From REEB95 sp035934235 (GTDB lineage Bacteria; Pseudomonadota; Alphaproteobacteria; ATCC43930; CGMCC-115725), in contig DASYYB010000020.1 of assembly GCA_035934235.1 (NCBI GenBank), positions 27,981 through 91,980 on the forward strand: a DNA stretch of 64,000 nt. Reading direction: 5' to 3'. Numbering within the stretch: position 1 is the first letter of the stretch; each line of letters starts with the position of its first letter. A model generated the notes under the pieces. The model did not search any database. It saw nothing but the letters and a program-made list of their open reading frames with translations, and was not told the DNA's origin. Made by a program: the position numbers and the translations under genes. Below, piece by piece: positions 6,223 to 15,059 of this stretch.

Positions 6223-9165
6223 TTATTCTCCTGTCGAATTCCAACTCACGCTGCCGCCGACGTCGGCGCCGGTGTGGTCGAAGACGTGAATCGTGCAGCC
6301 CGCGGTGGTGACGGACGCGGCGGTCGCCGTCAGCGCGCTCGACCCCAACGGCGTCACCTGCACGTTGGGCGGCAGGTGATAGGGCGACGGAAAGACGATG
6401 GATGTTCCGCCGGCGGCGATCGTCACGCTGGCGGCGGAGTTTTCGATCTTGGGCGCGCGGTCGGCGACCAGCTCGAAACCCGTGAGACACGCGACCGAAC
6501 CGGCGACGTTGGTCAACACCGCCTCGCCGCGCAGATAGCGCATCGCCACGGTGCCGATCGTCCAGGCGGTGAAGGCACCGGAATCCGATGCGCCGGTGAG
6601 CCAGGTGTCGATGGCGAGACCGGCTTCGGGCGTGCCGCTCTGGCCGCGGCCAAGCGTCATCGCGATATTTGCCCAGACGCGTAGCTCGTCATCGAAGCCG
6701 GTGTCGGCAGCCGATGTCGCGAAGCTCGATGTCGCCACCGGATAGGGAACAAAGCGCTCGAACAGGTCCGCGTTGGTATGCGCGCTCGCGAGCTTGGTCG
6801 AATCCGGCACCAGCACGCCGGTCCAATGTGGCACGAAGCCCGCGAGCGTGCCGGACCAGAACGGCGCGGCCTGCTCGTCCAAAATCACGGGGTTGGGGTT
6901 CGTCACGACAAGATCGACGGTCGCGGGCGTCGGCGAAAATTGATCGGCAACGTCGCGGGCGCGGATATAGAAGGTCCAGGTGCCAGGCGGCACAGCGGCG
7001 TTGGTCATCTCGGTGCCGCGCGCGCTTTCGGTCAAAAAGGTCGCGGACGCAATCGAGCCGCCTTGCGGGCCGTAGAGGATGTCGTAGCCCTTGAGGGCGA
7101 AATCCTGCACCTCGTTCCATTTGAAGACGACGGCACCTCCCGTTTGTTGTGCGGAGAATCCGGTGACGTTGGCGGGCGGCGGCGGACCGGCGATGGTGTG
7201 CGTGTAATCCGTGACCGCGGCGAGCGACTGCAAGCCGCCGCCATAGAGATTGAACGACACCAGCTTGATGTGGACGGTGGCGCCGATCTGGCTCTTGTCG
7301 TAGGGCAGCGAAAAGATCGCGTCGTCGAGACGCGCAAAACCCGCGCCGGCAGCGTGCGCCGCGATCGCGGAGCCGTAAAGGCCACGCCTTATATAAGTGC
7401 CGAGGCTGTAGCGGTTGGCGCCGGTGAGGGTCGCGGCCTCGTACGACACAAACTCGCCATCGACCCAACACAAAGTGTGGCCAAGGTCCGCATCCTGTTG
7501 CGTGCCTGAAAGGAGTGCGCCATTCGATTCCGACAGGTCGAACGCGAGCGTGTCGACCGTGTCGGGATCACCGCCGGCGGGAAACGAAGCGGTGAGCACG
7601 CCCATGCGCGAGGGTCCGTTCTTGCGGCCGGCGAGCTTGTAGGTCGAACCGTCGCTCGAAATGTAGACGTCGCAGCCGCCCCAATTCGCGCCGCCCGCCG
7701 TGGCGAGCCAGACTTCGAGGCCGGACGACGCGATCTGCACCGGCGCTTCGAAGACGATCGGCGCCAGCGCATTGCCGGGGTCGGCGTTGTAATTGACGCT
7801 GTAGCCGGCGCCCTGCTGAAACGAATAGAGCGCCGCCGAGCCGGTGCCGGCGAGGTAATCCTCGGCCGCGACCAGCAACGTGCCGTCGTCGTTCTCGGTG
7901 ATCTCCGTGATGCGCACCCATTGGCGCGACAGGCCCAGCCGCGCGTCGGTCAGCGTCACGATGTCCATCGGATCCAAGAGGATGTAACGCTGATCGAGCG
8001 TGAACTGGTACGCGTTGCGGATCGCCTGGCGCTGGAGCAGCAGCTGCGCCGACAGCCGCGCGGCGGCGGCATCGGCGAAAAGATGCGCCTGACGCGTCTG
8101 GTCAAAGCGCAGGCCGTAAACGTCGATCATCGCCTGGTCCGAGGCTTCGACGATGGCGGTGTTGTACCGGTTGGCGCGGTCGAGATATTCGACCTTGATG
8201 TCATTGAGCGCGTCGGACGGCCGCTTGCGCGTCACCAGCACCGGATCGCTGTTCATCGAACTCGACGCGCCGCTGGCGTTGACGTTGGCCAGAAAGTCGT
8301 CGTCGGTCAGGTCGTAGAGCGGCGCGGCGGGCGGCGTGTAACTCTTGCCGTTGCCCGCAATCGCGGCGTCGCCATACGGCACCAGGATAAGTGTGCCGGA
8401 AGACCAAACGAACGCGCTGTTGGTGTAGGTGGCGATGTCGTCCAACAGCTTCGATGCCGACGCGGCTTCGGTATAAGCCGGCGAAATCAGCAAGCCGGCC
8501 GACAACGCATAAGACTGATAGGTCGAGAGATCGCCCAGGCGTGCCGCCGGAAAGCCGGCGCCATAGCGCGGATTGGTCAAGAGATCGGCGACCACCAGCG
8601 ACGGATCGGCATCGGGCGCGCCAGCAACAGAGCCAACGTTAAATCCCGCGACCTCGAAATTGTTGTTCGGCAGCTGGCCCTGGCCATCGAGTGCATAGGG
8701 CGCGCCCGCGGCATAGGCCGTGCCGCTGTAGCCGAGCGCCTGGCTTGGATGGTTGGTCGAAAGATAGCCCCACGGCGCCTGGCCGAGCGCGCCGGTGAAC
8801 ACCGACAGGCCGAGCGCGGCCGGCGTCGTCACTTCTTTCGAGGCCCAAGCTTGGCCCAGACCCTGGATCGGCCCCTCGCACAGGCCGAGCATCACCGCGG
8901 CAGTATAGGTGTAGGTCGTCGCGCCGCCGCCACCGCCCTTGCCGCCCGAACCGCCGGTGACGCCGCCCTTGCCCGACGACGGCGGCGACGATTGATGCGC
9001 GATCGCCTGGAAATCGCCGTACCAGATCAGGTTGGGCCCGAGCCGCGTCGTGCCGTAGACGATCGGGATGACCTTGCCATAGGCCGAGGTCTGGATCTGA
9101 AGGCCCGAGACAGCAGGATGCTGCTTCGCCTGTATCTTCGCGGGCGAGGAAAAAAGTCCGGCCAT
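6223..9165 (-). CDS. Large tail-tip/baseplate hub protein (GTA gp15-like phage tail protein)
   Basis: 980 residues from MAGLFSSPAKIQAKQ; an in-frame upstream extension is discarded because it would overlap the NlpC gene by about 140 bases. A Gly-rich linker (GKGGVTGGSGGKGG) near residue 65 precedes the putative phage tail-tip domain (PIVYGTTRLGPNLIWYGDF; TYTAAVMLGLCEGPI). Around residues 340-480 is the tail_3-like core, and a fibronectin-III-like segment occurs near 690-790 (PANVTGFSAQQTGGAVVFKW). The protein forms the tail tip and fibre attachment. RcGTA gp15 and related megatron proteins are longer (about 1,200 residues), so this version is compact. Confidence 0.82.
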   Translation of the reverse strand: MAGLFSSPAKIQAKQHPAVSGLQIQTSAYGKVIPIVYGTTRLGPNLIWYGDFQAIAHQSSPPSSGKGGVTGGSGGKGGGGGATTYTYTAAVMLGLCEGPIQGLGQAWASKEVTTPAALGLSVFTGALGQAPWGYLSTNHPSQALGYSGTAYAAGAPYALDGQGQLPNNNFEVAGFNVGSVAGAPDADPSLVVADLLTNPRYGAGFPAARLGDLSTYQSYALSAGLLISPAYTEAASASKLLDDIATYTNSAFVWSSGTLILVPYGDAAIAGNGKSYTPPAAPLYDLTDDDFLANVNASGASSSMNSDPVLVTRKRPSDALNDIKVEYLDRANRYNTAIVEASDQAMIDVYGLRFDQTRQAHLFADAAAARLSAQLLLQRQAIRNAYQFTLDQRYILLDPMDIVTLTDARLGLSRQWVRITEITENDDGTLLVAAEDYLAGTGSAALYSFQQGAGYSVNYNADPGNALAPIVFEAPVQIASSGLEVWLATAGGANWGGCDVYISSDGSTYKLAGRKNGPSRMGVLTASFPAGGDPDTVDTLAFDLSESNGALLSGTQQDADLGHTLCWVDGEFVSYEAATLTGANRYSLGTYIRRGLYGSAIAAHAAGAGFARLDDAIFSLPYDKSQIGATVHIKLVSFNLYGGGLQSLAAVTDYTHTIAGPPPPANVTGFSAQQTGGAVVFKWNEVQDFALKGYDILYGPQGGSIASATFLTESARGTEMTNAAVPPGTWTFYIRARDVADQFSPTPATVDLVVTNPNPVILDEQAAPFWSGTLAGFVPHWTGVLVPDSTKLASAHTNADLFERFVPYPVATSSFATSAADTGFDDELRVWANIAMTLGRGQSGTPEAGLAIDTWLTGASDSGAFTAWTIGTVAMRYLRGEAVLTNVAGSVACLTGFELVADRAPKIENSAASVTIAAGGTSIVFPSPYHLPPNVQVTPLGSSALTATAASVTTAGCTIHVFDHTGADVGGSVSWNSTGE

Positions 9166-9172
9166 GGTTGGA

Positions 9173-9655
9173 TCAGTGCGTGCGCGACCACGATTTAAGC
9201 GTGAAGAACTTGACCGGCCGGAGCTTGGCCCGCGCGTCCCTGCCCTCGCCGATACGCGACAGCCACTCGGCCTTGTCCGCATCCTCGAGCACGCAGCCGC
9301 GACCGAGATAGGCATGGATCACGACCGGCCACGCGACGACGATCGCGCCGTGCGAGAAGCAACGGCCGAAACGCCAGAGTGCGATGTCGCCGGGTAAGGG
9401 TGGCGCGGCGATCTCGATCGCGTGATCGAGCAGCACGCCGAGATAGCGCTCGGCGTCGCGATGCAGGTGCCAGTCGGGCGGATAGTGCGGAATGGCGAGA
9501 GGCGCGACGAGGCCGGCCTCGGCATAGACTTCGGCCAAGAGCATGGCGCAATCGACGCCGGCGCCCTTGACGCGACCTCTGTGGTGATATGGCGTGCGCA
9601 GCCATTCGCGCGCACAGCGGATTACGGCTGCGCGGCCGGTCGCGATTGAGGGCAT
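9173..9655 (-). CDS. NlpC/P60-family phage tail cell-wall hydrolase (GTA gp14-like)
   Basis: 160 residues. Catalytic Cys lies in GAGVDCAMLLAEVYAE (about residue 35) and the catalytic His in CFSHGAIVV (about 102), preceded by LPGDIALWRFG, the standard order for NlpC/P60 peptidases. In GTA-like tails this protein sits at the tip and digests peptidoglycan during DNA entry. Its stop is 7 bases from the start of the tail-tip gene. Upstream, where DUF2163 should immediately precede it, the cspA-infA-hdeD island intervenes. Confidence 0.85.
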   Translation of the reverse strand: MPSIATGRAAVIRCAREWLRTPYHHRGRVKGAGVDCAMLLAEVYAEAGLVAPLAIPHYPPDWHLHRDAERYLGVLLDHAIEIAAPPLPGDIALWRFGRCFSHGAIVVAWPVVIHAYLGRGCVLEDADKAEWLSRIGEGRDARAKLRPVKFFTLKSWSRTH

Positions 9656-9838
9656 CGAGGCTATCCTTGCAATCTGGCGGCCAAGCGCCTATTTGTGGTC
9701 TTATCGACTCGTTGTGGGTCCTCGGCACGCTGCCTTCGCTCCACAGAGCGCCGGACCTGCATTCCGACCCTTCACCGATGTCCGATCCGCCGCGCGATCC
9801 CGCCCGGCGGCACCACTTGCGACATGGAAAACGACCCT

Positions 9839-10048
9839 ATGACGATCGGCACCGTGAAATGGTTCAACGCCCAAAAGGGCTTCGGCTTCATCCAGCCGGA
9901 TGACGGCGGTAAGGATGTGTTCGTGCACATCTCGGCCGTCGAGCGCTCGGGCATCGGCAATCTGCACGAAGGCCAGAAGGTCAGCTTCGACGTCGAGAGC
10001 GACGGCCGCAGCGGCAAGAGCTCGGCAACCAATCTGAAATCGGCTTGA
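9839..10048 (+). CDS. cspA: Cold-shock protein, CspA family (cargo copy 1)
   Basis: 69 residues from MTIGTVKWFNAQKGFGFI; a start 15 bases earlier (MENDP) is also possible. Both RNA-binding motifs are intact: KGFGFI (RNP1) and DVFVHIS (RNP2). These proteins are single-stranded nucleic-acid chaperones with an OB fold. It lies between phage tail genes on the opposite strand, followed after 50 bases by an infA-like gene. The same pair occurs at 44.3-44.9 kb in this window. Expression would run antisense to the late operon. Confidence 0.9.
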   Translation: MTIGTVKWFNAQKGFGFIQPDDGGKDVFVHISAVERSGIGNLHEGQKVSFDVESDGRSGKSSATNLKSA

Positions 10049-10098
10049 CGGCGGAACGGGGCGGCTTCGGCCGCCCCTTCTCGTCACGGAGCAAGCGC

Positions 10099-10374
10099 AT
10101 GACCAAGGAAGGTCTGATCGAGTTCGACGGCGTCATCACCGAGGTGCTGCCCGACGCGCGGTTTCGCGTGAAGCTCGACAACGACCACGAGACGCTTGCC
10201 TATACCGCCGGCCGCATGAAGAAGGCGCGCATCCGCGTCCTCGCCGGCGACCGCGTCACCATCGAGATGACGCCCTACGATCTCACCAAGGGCCGCATCA
10301 TCTTCCGCCACAAGGACGAGCGCGCCGCGGCGGCCAATCCGAACGCGCGCCGGCAGCAATTCCGCCGGCGTTAG
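10099..10374 (+). CDS. infA: Translation initiation factor IF-1-like protein (cargo copy 1)
   Basis: 91 residues; ATG preceded by GGAG at 8 bases. The S1-like OB fold is clear: EFDGVITEVLPDARFRVKLDN, GRMKKARIRVLAGDRVTIEMTPYDLTKGRI, as in IF-1. The C-terminal extension (about 70-91, ERAAAANPNARRQQFRRR) is longer and more basic than canonical 72-residue IF-1, a feature of the second IF-1 forms seen beside cspA in alphaproteobacteria. IF-1 binds the 30S A site; a role in cold adaptation is inferred from its partner. Its last 38 coding bases are repeated beyond hdeD. Confidence 0.85.
   Translation: MTKEGLIEFDGVITEVLPDARFRVKLDNDHETLAYTAGRMKKARIRVLAGDRVTIEMTPYDLTKGRIIFRHKDERAAAANPNARRQQFRRR
10335..10372 (+). 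repeat. 38-bp direct repeat, copy 1 (3' end of infA)
   Basis: The last coding bases of infA plus the first two stop-codon bases recur at 11047-11084 with one difference (a/g). The two copies bracket the hdeD gene. A duplicated 3' gene end of this size is what a site-specific integration into infA would leave (attL/attR), although no integrase lies between them. Confidence 0.85.
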
Positions 10375-10473
10375 CCGGCTTCGCTCGGCAGGCCTGTCAA
10401 TCGGCCTGCTTCGAGAAATGAATTCAAAAAGCCTGTATTATTAGAACGCGGCGAGGACCGCGGGAGGGCCGTC

Positions 10474-11031
10474 ATGTCGATCACGGATGCAAGCAGGGTA
10501 CTGCGCGCGCACTGGGTCGCCTATCTGATCGAGGGCATCGTGCTGGTGATCCTCGGCGCGGCGGCGATCCTCGTGCCGCCCTTGGCCACTTTCGTGGTGG
10601 CGATATTCCTGGGCTGGCTCTTTCTCATCAGCGGAATTCTCGGCCTGATCACGACCTTCTGGATGAAACACGCTCCGGGGTTTTGGTGGTCGCTGCTCTC
10701 GGCGGCGCTCGGCATCGCCGTCGGATTGCTCTTGATCAGCCGCCCGGTGAGCGGCGCGATTTCGCTCACGCTGGTGTTGATCGTGTTCTTCGTCATCGAG
10801 GGCATCTTCTCGATCATGTTCGCGCTCGAACATAAACGCGCCCTGTCAGGACGCTGGGGCTGGCTGGTGCTGAACGGCGTCATCGATCTGTTCTTGGCCG
10901 CGATCATCTTCGCCGGACTGCCCGGCACGGCGGCCTGGGCGCTCGGTCTACTGGTCGGGATCGATCTGGTGTTCGGTGGAATGGCACTGATCACGATGTC
11001 GCTTCACGCCCGCGGAAGTGTGCCGGCCTAG
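10474..11031 (+). CDS. HdeD-family (DUF308) membrane protein
   Basis: 185 residues with six hydrophobic helices arranged as three repeats of two (for example VAYLIEGIVLVILGAAAILVPP, then ATFVVAIFLGWLFLISGI). This is the DUF308/HdeD topology. E. coli HdeD is linked to acid resistance; the biochemical role is unknown. It lies between two copies of the 38-bp infA-end repeat and is antisense to the phage late operon. ATG follows GGGAGGGCCGTC, a strong ribosome-binding site. Confidence 0.8.
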   Translation: MSITDASRVLRAHWVAYLIEGIVLVILGAAAILVPPLATFVVAIFLGWLFLISGILGLITTFWMKHAPGFWWSLLSAALGIAVGLLLISRPVSGAISLTLVLIVFFVIEGIFSIMFALEHKRALSGRWGWLVLNGVIDLFLAAIIFAGLPGTAAWALGLLVGIDLVFGGMALITMSLHARGSVPA

Positions 11032-11046
11032 CTAGGCGACGGCGGG

Positions 11047-11084
11047 CAATCCGAACGCGCGCCGGCGGCAATTCCGCCGGCGTT
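11047..11084 (+). repeat. 38-bp direct repeat, copy 2 (infA 3'-end duplicate)
   Basis: 37 of 38 bases match 10335-10372. It ends 5 bases before the stop codon region of the DUF2163 tail gene, so the cargo island abuts the phage gene here without damaging it. Confidence 0.85.
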
Positions 11085-11089
11085 GATCC

Positions 11090-11980
11090 TCACACCGCCG
11101 TCTCGGGCGTCGGCACGTAGGGGAAGCCGCGGAAGCGCGCGGTGTTGGCGAACTTGGGACAGCCGCCCGAGTCCAGCGTCTTGTCGCAGCCGGGATAGAT
11201 CTGAAACGCGTCGCCCGTTGCCGGCGCGACCGGAAACGGCGCGATCAGGCTGACCGTGCCGGGCGCGCCGCCACTGCCCGCCACCCACGTCTTGATGCCG
11301 CGCGACAGGCCGGCGTTGGCGCCGGCGGTGAACGAAATCTTGCCCTGATCGAACCAACCGGTGGCCTGGGCCAGCGACGCGAGCACGACGCCGGCGCTCG
11401 AACCCGCAGCGGCCGCGCCGCCGACAGCGTAGCTCGCCAGGTTCACGCCGCACGAGGCATCACCCAGCATGTTGACGCAGCCGGCCTGCCACAGATTGCG
11501 CGGCAGGTTGAGATTCAGCAATTCCAGGTGCGAGTTGACGGTGAAGGTCGCGAGCGACCGGCCGCAATCGATCTCGGCGACGCGGCCGGCAAACAGGATC
11601 ACGGTGCCGGCCGAGGTGTCGCCGTATTGCGGCATGAAGGCGCGTTCCAGCGTGAGCTCGGCGCCGTCGAAGAGGCCGGCGAGCACCGCCGACAGGAACG
11701 GCGCGCCCAGCACGGACGCCGTGCCAGGCAGCACGTCGAAGACGAGCTGATCGACTTCGACGCCGACTTTCCAGTGGCACTTGGCCTTGTTGTCTTTGCG
11801 ATCGAAATACGGGCCCGTCGATCCCCCTGCGGGGTAAAGGAATCCGTTCGCCGTTATGTCGCGATCGCCGGCGCAGTAGCGGAGAACACCGCCGCCGACG
11901 AGAGCAAAGGTGTAGAGATCGGCCGCGTAGAATTGGCGCGTCGCGAGCAGCGATTTGAGCACGGACGATGCGGGTTTCAT
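11090..11980 (-). CDS. DUF2163 / BR0599-family phage tail protein (GTA gp13-like)
   Basis: 296 residues starting at MKPASSVLKSLLATRQFYAADLYTF; the longer upstream frame is rejected because it overlaps the DUF2460 gene. The first 160 residues are the DUF2163 domain. The C-terminal 80 (SRGIKTWV, FQIYPGCDKT, CPKFANTARFRGFPYVPTPE) carry the conserved BR0599 cysteine-containing motif GCDKTLDSGGC, which resembles an Fe-S-ligating or structural Cys cluster in RcGTA gp13. It forms part of the tail hub between the DUF2460 ring and the tip. Confidence 0.87.
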   Translation of the reverse strand: MKPASSVLKSLLATRQFYAADLYTFALVGGGVLRYCAGDRDITANGFLYPAGGSTGPYFDRKDNKAKCHWKVGVEVDQLVFDVLPGTASVLGAPFLSAVLAGLFDGAELTLERAFMPQYGDTSAGTVILFAGRVAEIDCGRSLATFTVNSHLELLNLNLPRNLWQAGCVNMLGDASCGVNLASYAVGGAAAAGSSAGVVLASLAQATGWFDQGKISFTAGANAGLSRGIKTWVAGSGGAPGTVSLIAPFPVAPATGDAFQIYPGCDKTLDSGGCPKFANTARFRGFPYVPTPETAV

Positions 11981-12053
11981 CTTTTGTCCGCGCGCGGCCG
12001 CCGCCTGCCCAACCCCGACCGCGCGCGTAAGAGTATGAGAGGCGAGCGCTGCA

Positions 12054-12650
12054 TTATTTGAGTGAAACAAAAGCCAGCTTCTGGGCGCGATAGAGCGTCG
12101 CCATGAATTTCTCGAAATCGACGGTGTCCTCGGCGAAGCGGCAGCGGAACCAGTACGAGAAATCCGCAGCGATCGCCGCACCCGATGCCGGCGCGGCGAT
12201 GAACGTCAACAGGCCGGTTGTCGGATCGACGCTGTAGCTCGACGGCGATTGCGCGACGCCGGCGAGGGTGACCGCGCTGACCACGTTCGGCGCCAGAACG
12301 GGCTCGATGAAGCCGCCGAAGGCGCGGACAAGCTGGAACGAAGTCGTCGCGCCATTGCCGGCGCCGATCTCCTGGCCGGTCACCGTATTGTCGTCGGCGT
12401 CGGCATAGAGAAAGGTGCCGAAGGCGCCCTGGCATTGGTTGAAAAAGCCGGCGAGCGATTGGAATTCGGCGGCGGACGGTGTGGCGCGCAGAAAATCGAA
12501 GGTCAGCTCCCAATGCCAAGCCGGATAGGACCAGTCGGCGAGGCGCGTCTCCTTGCCGGAGATCGCCTGCTGCGCGCGCGTCTTCCAGACAGGCGCGCGC
12601 TTCACCGACCAGCCGAGGCCGGCGAGCGCAGGAAAAACCGGTTCGGTCAT
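12054..12650 (-). CDS. DUF2460 distal tail protein (GTA gp12-like)
   Basis: 198 residues, the usual family length. PVFPALAGLGWSVKRAP at the N terminus and ETRLADWSYPAWHWELTFDFL are the diagnostic motifs of the DUF2460/TIGR02217 family; the C terminus has FSYWFRCRFAEDTVDFEKFM. In RcGTA this protein is the distal tail ring linking the tube to the baseplate. It is separated by one base from the tape-measure gene upstream and by about 70 bases from DUF2163 downstream, which is the GTA order. Confidence 0.9.
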   Translation of the reverse strand: MTEPVFPALAGLGWSVKRAPVWKTRAQQAISGKETRLADWSYPAWHWELTFDFLRATPSAAEFQSLAGFFNQCQGAFGTFLYADADDNTVTGQEIGAGNGATTSFQLVRAFGGFIEPVLAPNVVSAVTLAGVAQSPSSYSVDPTTGLLTFIAAPASGAAIAADFSYWFRCRFAEDTVDFEKFMATLYRAQKLAFVSLK

Positions 12651-12651
12651 G

Positions 12652-13689
12652 TCAGCCGTTGAGCGCCGGCGTCAGGCTGGAATTGAAGTTGCGCAGCTCG
12701 GTCGCGAGGCCCTTGGCGATGGCGCGCATGTTGTTCTTCAGAAACTGCGCGCCAGTTTGGGTGTCGATCGCGCTCACCAACGGACCGTGGATGTGGATGT
12801 CGCCGCCGGCGCCGTTCGCCACCGCGCTGCCGGAAAAGAAATCGCGCATCGGATTGGCGACCGACGCCGGTATGACGCTCTCTTCCGGATGGAGTACGGA
12901 CAGGATCGTGCCCGGCACATCCCACATGCCGCCTTCGGCCGAGGCGATGCCGCCGCCCATGCCGGCGGCCCAGCCCATCGTTGCGGCATAGGTCGCAGCG
13001 GCGACTTCGGGCGCCAGCTCCGGCCCGACGATGGGAATCGCGGATGTCGCGGCCATCGCGCCAGCGGCAGCGACCGCGGCGTCGATCTCGATCTGGGCGA
13101 AGCCGCGCGCGACCATGGTGGCGAGACCGGCTGCAGCGGTCGCCGCTTGCGTGGCGGCGCGCGTCGTTTCGCCGGCGTCGGTCGCGGCGGTCTTGCCGGT
13201 TTCGAGACCGAGCCAGCGCGCGAGCTGTTCCGCGATCATCACCAGGAAACCGCCCTGCGACGCGTTCTCGGTGGCCGCACGCGCCGCCGCGCCCTGCTGC
13301 GTCGCCGTGGTTTTCACCAGCTCGGTTGCGGCCCAGTTCTCGGCGAGCTTGAGCGTGTTGCCGACTTCCTCGGTGACGATGCTCTGGCCGATGCGCGCGA
13401 CCGCCTTCTGCCAGGTGGTGGTGCCAAGGATCATGCCGGCGATCGACTGATTGAAGGCGGCGCCGATCGGCCGGAACGTGGCGAGCCACGAAGCGGCGAG
13501 CTTTTGCTGCTGCTTGGTGAGCTGATCGGCGCCGGCGGCGAAGCTTTTGCCCATGCCGTCGGTGCCCGATTGCGCGCTGGCGCGGATACGACCGAAGGTT
13601 GCATCGGCCGCGGCGCTCGCCTGCGCCATGCCATCGCTAAAATCCGAGATATCGGCGGCGACGCCGACGGTGATCTGATCATCGGCCAT
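12652..13689 (-). CDS. Short tail tape measure protein
   Basis: 345 residues, mainly helical and Ala-rich. The N terminus (QITVGVAADISDFSDGMAQASAAADATFGRI) is the usual tape-measure start. A hydrophobic Gly/Ala stretch (about 165-245) precedes the C-terminal EGGMWDVPGTILSVLHPEESVIPASVA, a motif shared with GTA and lambdoid tape measures. At about 0.15 nm per residue the tail would be around 50 nm (inference), close to GTA tails. Upstream, at 13.7-15.0 kb, opposite-strand cargo separates it from the tail chaperone genes. Confidence 0.83.
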   Translation of the reverse strand: MADDQITVGVAADISDFSDGMAQASAAADATFGRIRASAQSGTDGMGKSFAAGADQLTKQQQKLAASWLATFRPIGAAFNQSIAGMILGTTTWQKAVARIGQSIVTEEVGNTLKLAENWAATELVKTTATQQGAAARAATENASQGGFLVMIAEQLARWLGLETGKTAATDAGETTRAATQAATAAAGLATMVARGFAQIEIDAAVAAAGAMAATSAIPIVGPELAPEVAAATYAATMGWAAGMGGGIASAEGGMWDVPGTILSVLHPEESVIPASVANPMRDFFSGSAVANGAGGDIHIHGPLVSAIDTQTGAQFLKNNMRAIAKGLATELRNFNSSLTPALNG

Positions 13690-13715
13690 AATGTTATCCT
13701 TGCAGCAATCGGCGA

Positions 13716-14678
13716 ATGGTTGGTGCTAGGCTACAAACGGCCGGGTCCGCTTACCGGCGAACCGAGGAAACGATTCAAACCATCGGGCAACTTCGCGCCG
13801 CGCCGCGCCAGGCGCGTCACCTGGCCGAAGCCGCGGCATTGTTCGCGGTCCTGGCGGCGTTCGGCGCGCTGCCGATCGACTGGGCGTCGGCGATCGGCGG
13901 CTGGCTCGGCCGCACGGTCGGTCCGCGGCTCGGCATCTCGCGGCGCGCCTTCAAGAATCTCCGCCGCGCCCTGCCCGGCAACAGCGACGACGAAAACCGG
14001 CGGATCGTTCTTGGCATGTGGGACAATCTCGGCCGGTCGGTCGCCGAGTTTCCGCATCTCGAGGCGATCTGCGCCGCCGGGTCGAAGCGGGTCGAGATCG
14101 TCAACGGCGAGGAAGTCGCCAGCTTACGCGATGCGGGCCAGCCGGTGATCCTGTTCGGCGGTCATTTCGCCAACTGGGAGGTCGGACCGTCGACCATCCA
14201 TCGCCTGTTTGGTCCATCGCTGCTATCAGTCTTTCGGGCATCGAACAATCCATGGGCCGACCGCGTGCTGCGCCGCCGGATGCGGACGCGCCGCGCCGTT
14301 GCCAAAGGCGCCGACGGCGGCCGCGACCTGCTGCGTCACCTGCGCCAGGGCGGGCACGTCGCCATGCTGGTCGATCAGAAGATGAACGACGGCATCGCGG
14401 TGCCGTTCTTCGGCCACGAAGCCATGACCGCGCCGGCGATCGCCCGGCTCGCCTTGCGCTTCAACTGTCCGATCGTGCCGGTGCGGGTCGAGCGCCTGAA
14501 CGGCACCCGCTTCCGCTTCACCGTGCTACCGCGGATCGAACTGGCCGATATGCGCGACACCGCCGACAACGTGCGGGCGACGCTGACGCGCATCACCGCG
14601 GTGATCGAAGACTGGATCGTGGCGCGGCCCGAGCAGTGGCTGTGGCTCCACCGGCGCTGGCCGCGCGAGGCCGCCTAA
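13716..14678 (+). CDS. LpxL/HtrB-like lysophospholipid/lipid A acyltransferase
   Basis: 320 residues. The catalytic HX4E motif is in FGGHFANWEVGP (about residue 150); DQKMNDGIAVPFFGHEA and ALRFNCPIVPVRVER follow as in the LpxL/LpxM family. A hydrophobic N-terminal segment (AALFAVLAAFGALP) should anchor it to the inner membrane. It transfers an acyl chain onto lipid A or a lipid precursor; which one is not evident. It is in the cargo orientation, 26 bases from the tape-measure start. The precise start codon is uncertain within the first 30 residues. Confidence 0.82.
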   Translation: MVGARLQTAGSAYRRTEETIQTIGQLRAAPRQARHLAEAAALFAVLAAFGALPIDWASAIGGWLGRTVGPRLGISRRAFKNLRRALPGNSDDENRRIVLGMWDNLGRSVAEFPHLEAICAAGSKRVEIVNGEEVASLRDAGQPVILFGGHFANWEVGPSTIHRLFGPSLLSVFRASNNPWADRVLRRRMRTRRAVAKGADGGRDLLRHLRQGGHVAMLVDQKMNDGIAVPFFGHEAMTAPAIARLALRFNCPIVPVRVERLNGTRFRFTVLPRIELADMRDTADNVRATLTRITAVIEDWIVARPEQWLWLHRRWPREAA

Positions 14679-14792
14679 GCCTTCAAGATTGGCGCGCACG
14701 CCAACGCCCACGATAATTTGATCGTCCGTCCTCTCATGCCCTGCGGGCCGCGGGTGTAAAGTGGTTACGCGCTTTTGAAACGGAGCGCGCCA

Positions 14793-15047
14793 ATGAAACT
14801 TCGGTTGTTCGCGCTATGCTGCGGCCTCGTCTTGCTAGCCGGATGCGGCAGCGCGTGGGTGAAGCCGGGCGCGAGCCAGCAACAGTTCGGCGAAGACAGG
14901 TCGGAGTGCCTTAAGGAGGCCGAGCGGCCTGGCGGATCGGTGTTCATAAATCCCTTCACCGGCGTATTTGGCCAGGAGGGGCACACCGACAGCCGCCTCT
15001 ATAACGCTTGTATGCGCGAACTTGGCTGGTCGTCGAGCGACGGCTAA
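14793..15047 (+). CDS. Small lipoprotein (84 aa)
   Basis: MKLRLFALCCGLVLLAGC is a textbook lipoprotein signal with lipobox LAGC (Cys about residue 18); GGAG lies 8 bases before ATG. The mature part has SQQQFGEDRSECLKEAE and CMRELGW, giving a CX(n)C pair common in small alphaproteobacterial envelope lipoproteins. No function is known. It follows the acyltransferase in the same direction, so together they look like a transferred envelope module. Confidence 0.72.
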   Translation: MKLRLFALCCGLVLLAGCGSAWVKPGASQQQFGEDRSECLKEAERPGGSVFINPFTGVFGQEGHTDSRLYNACMRELGWSSSDG

Positions 15048-15059
15048 TTCGGACTGAGC

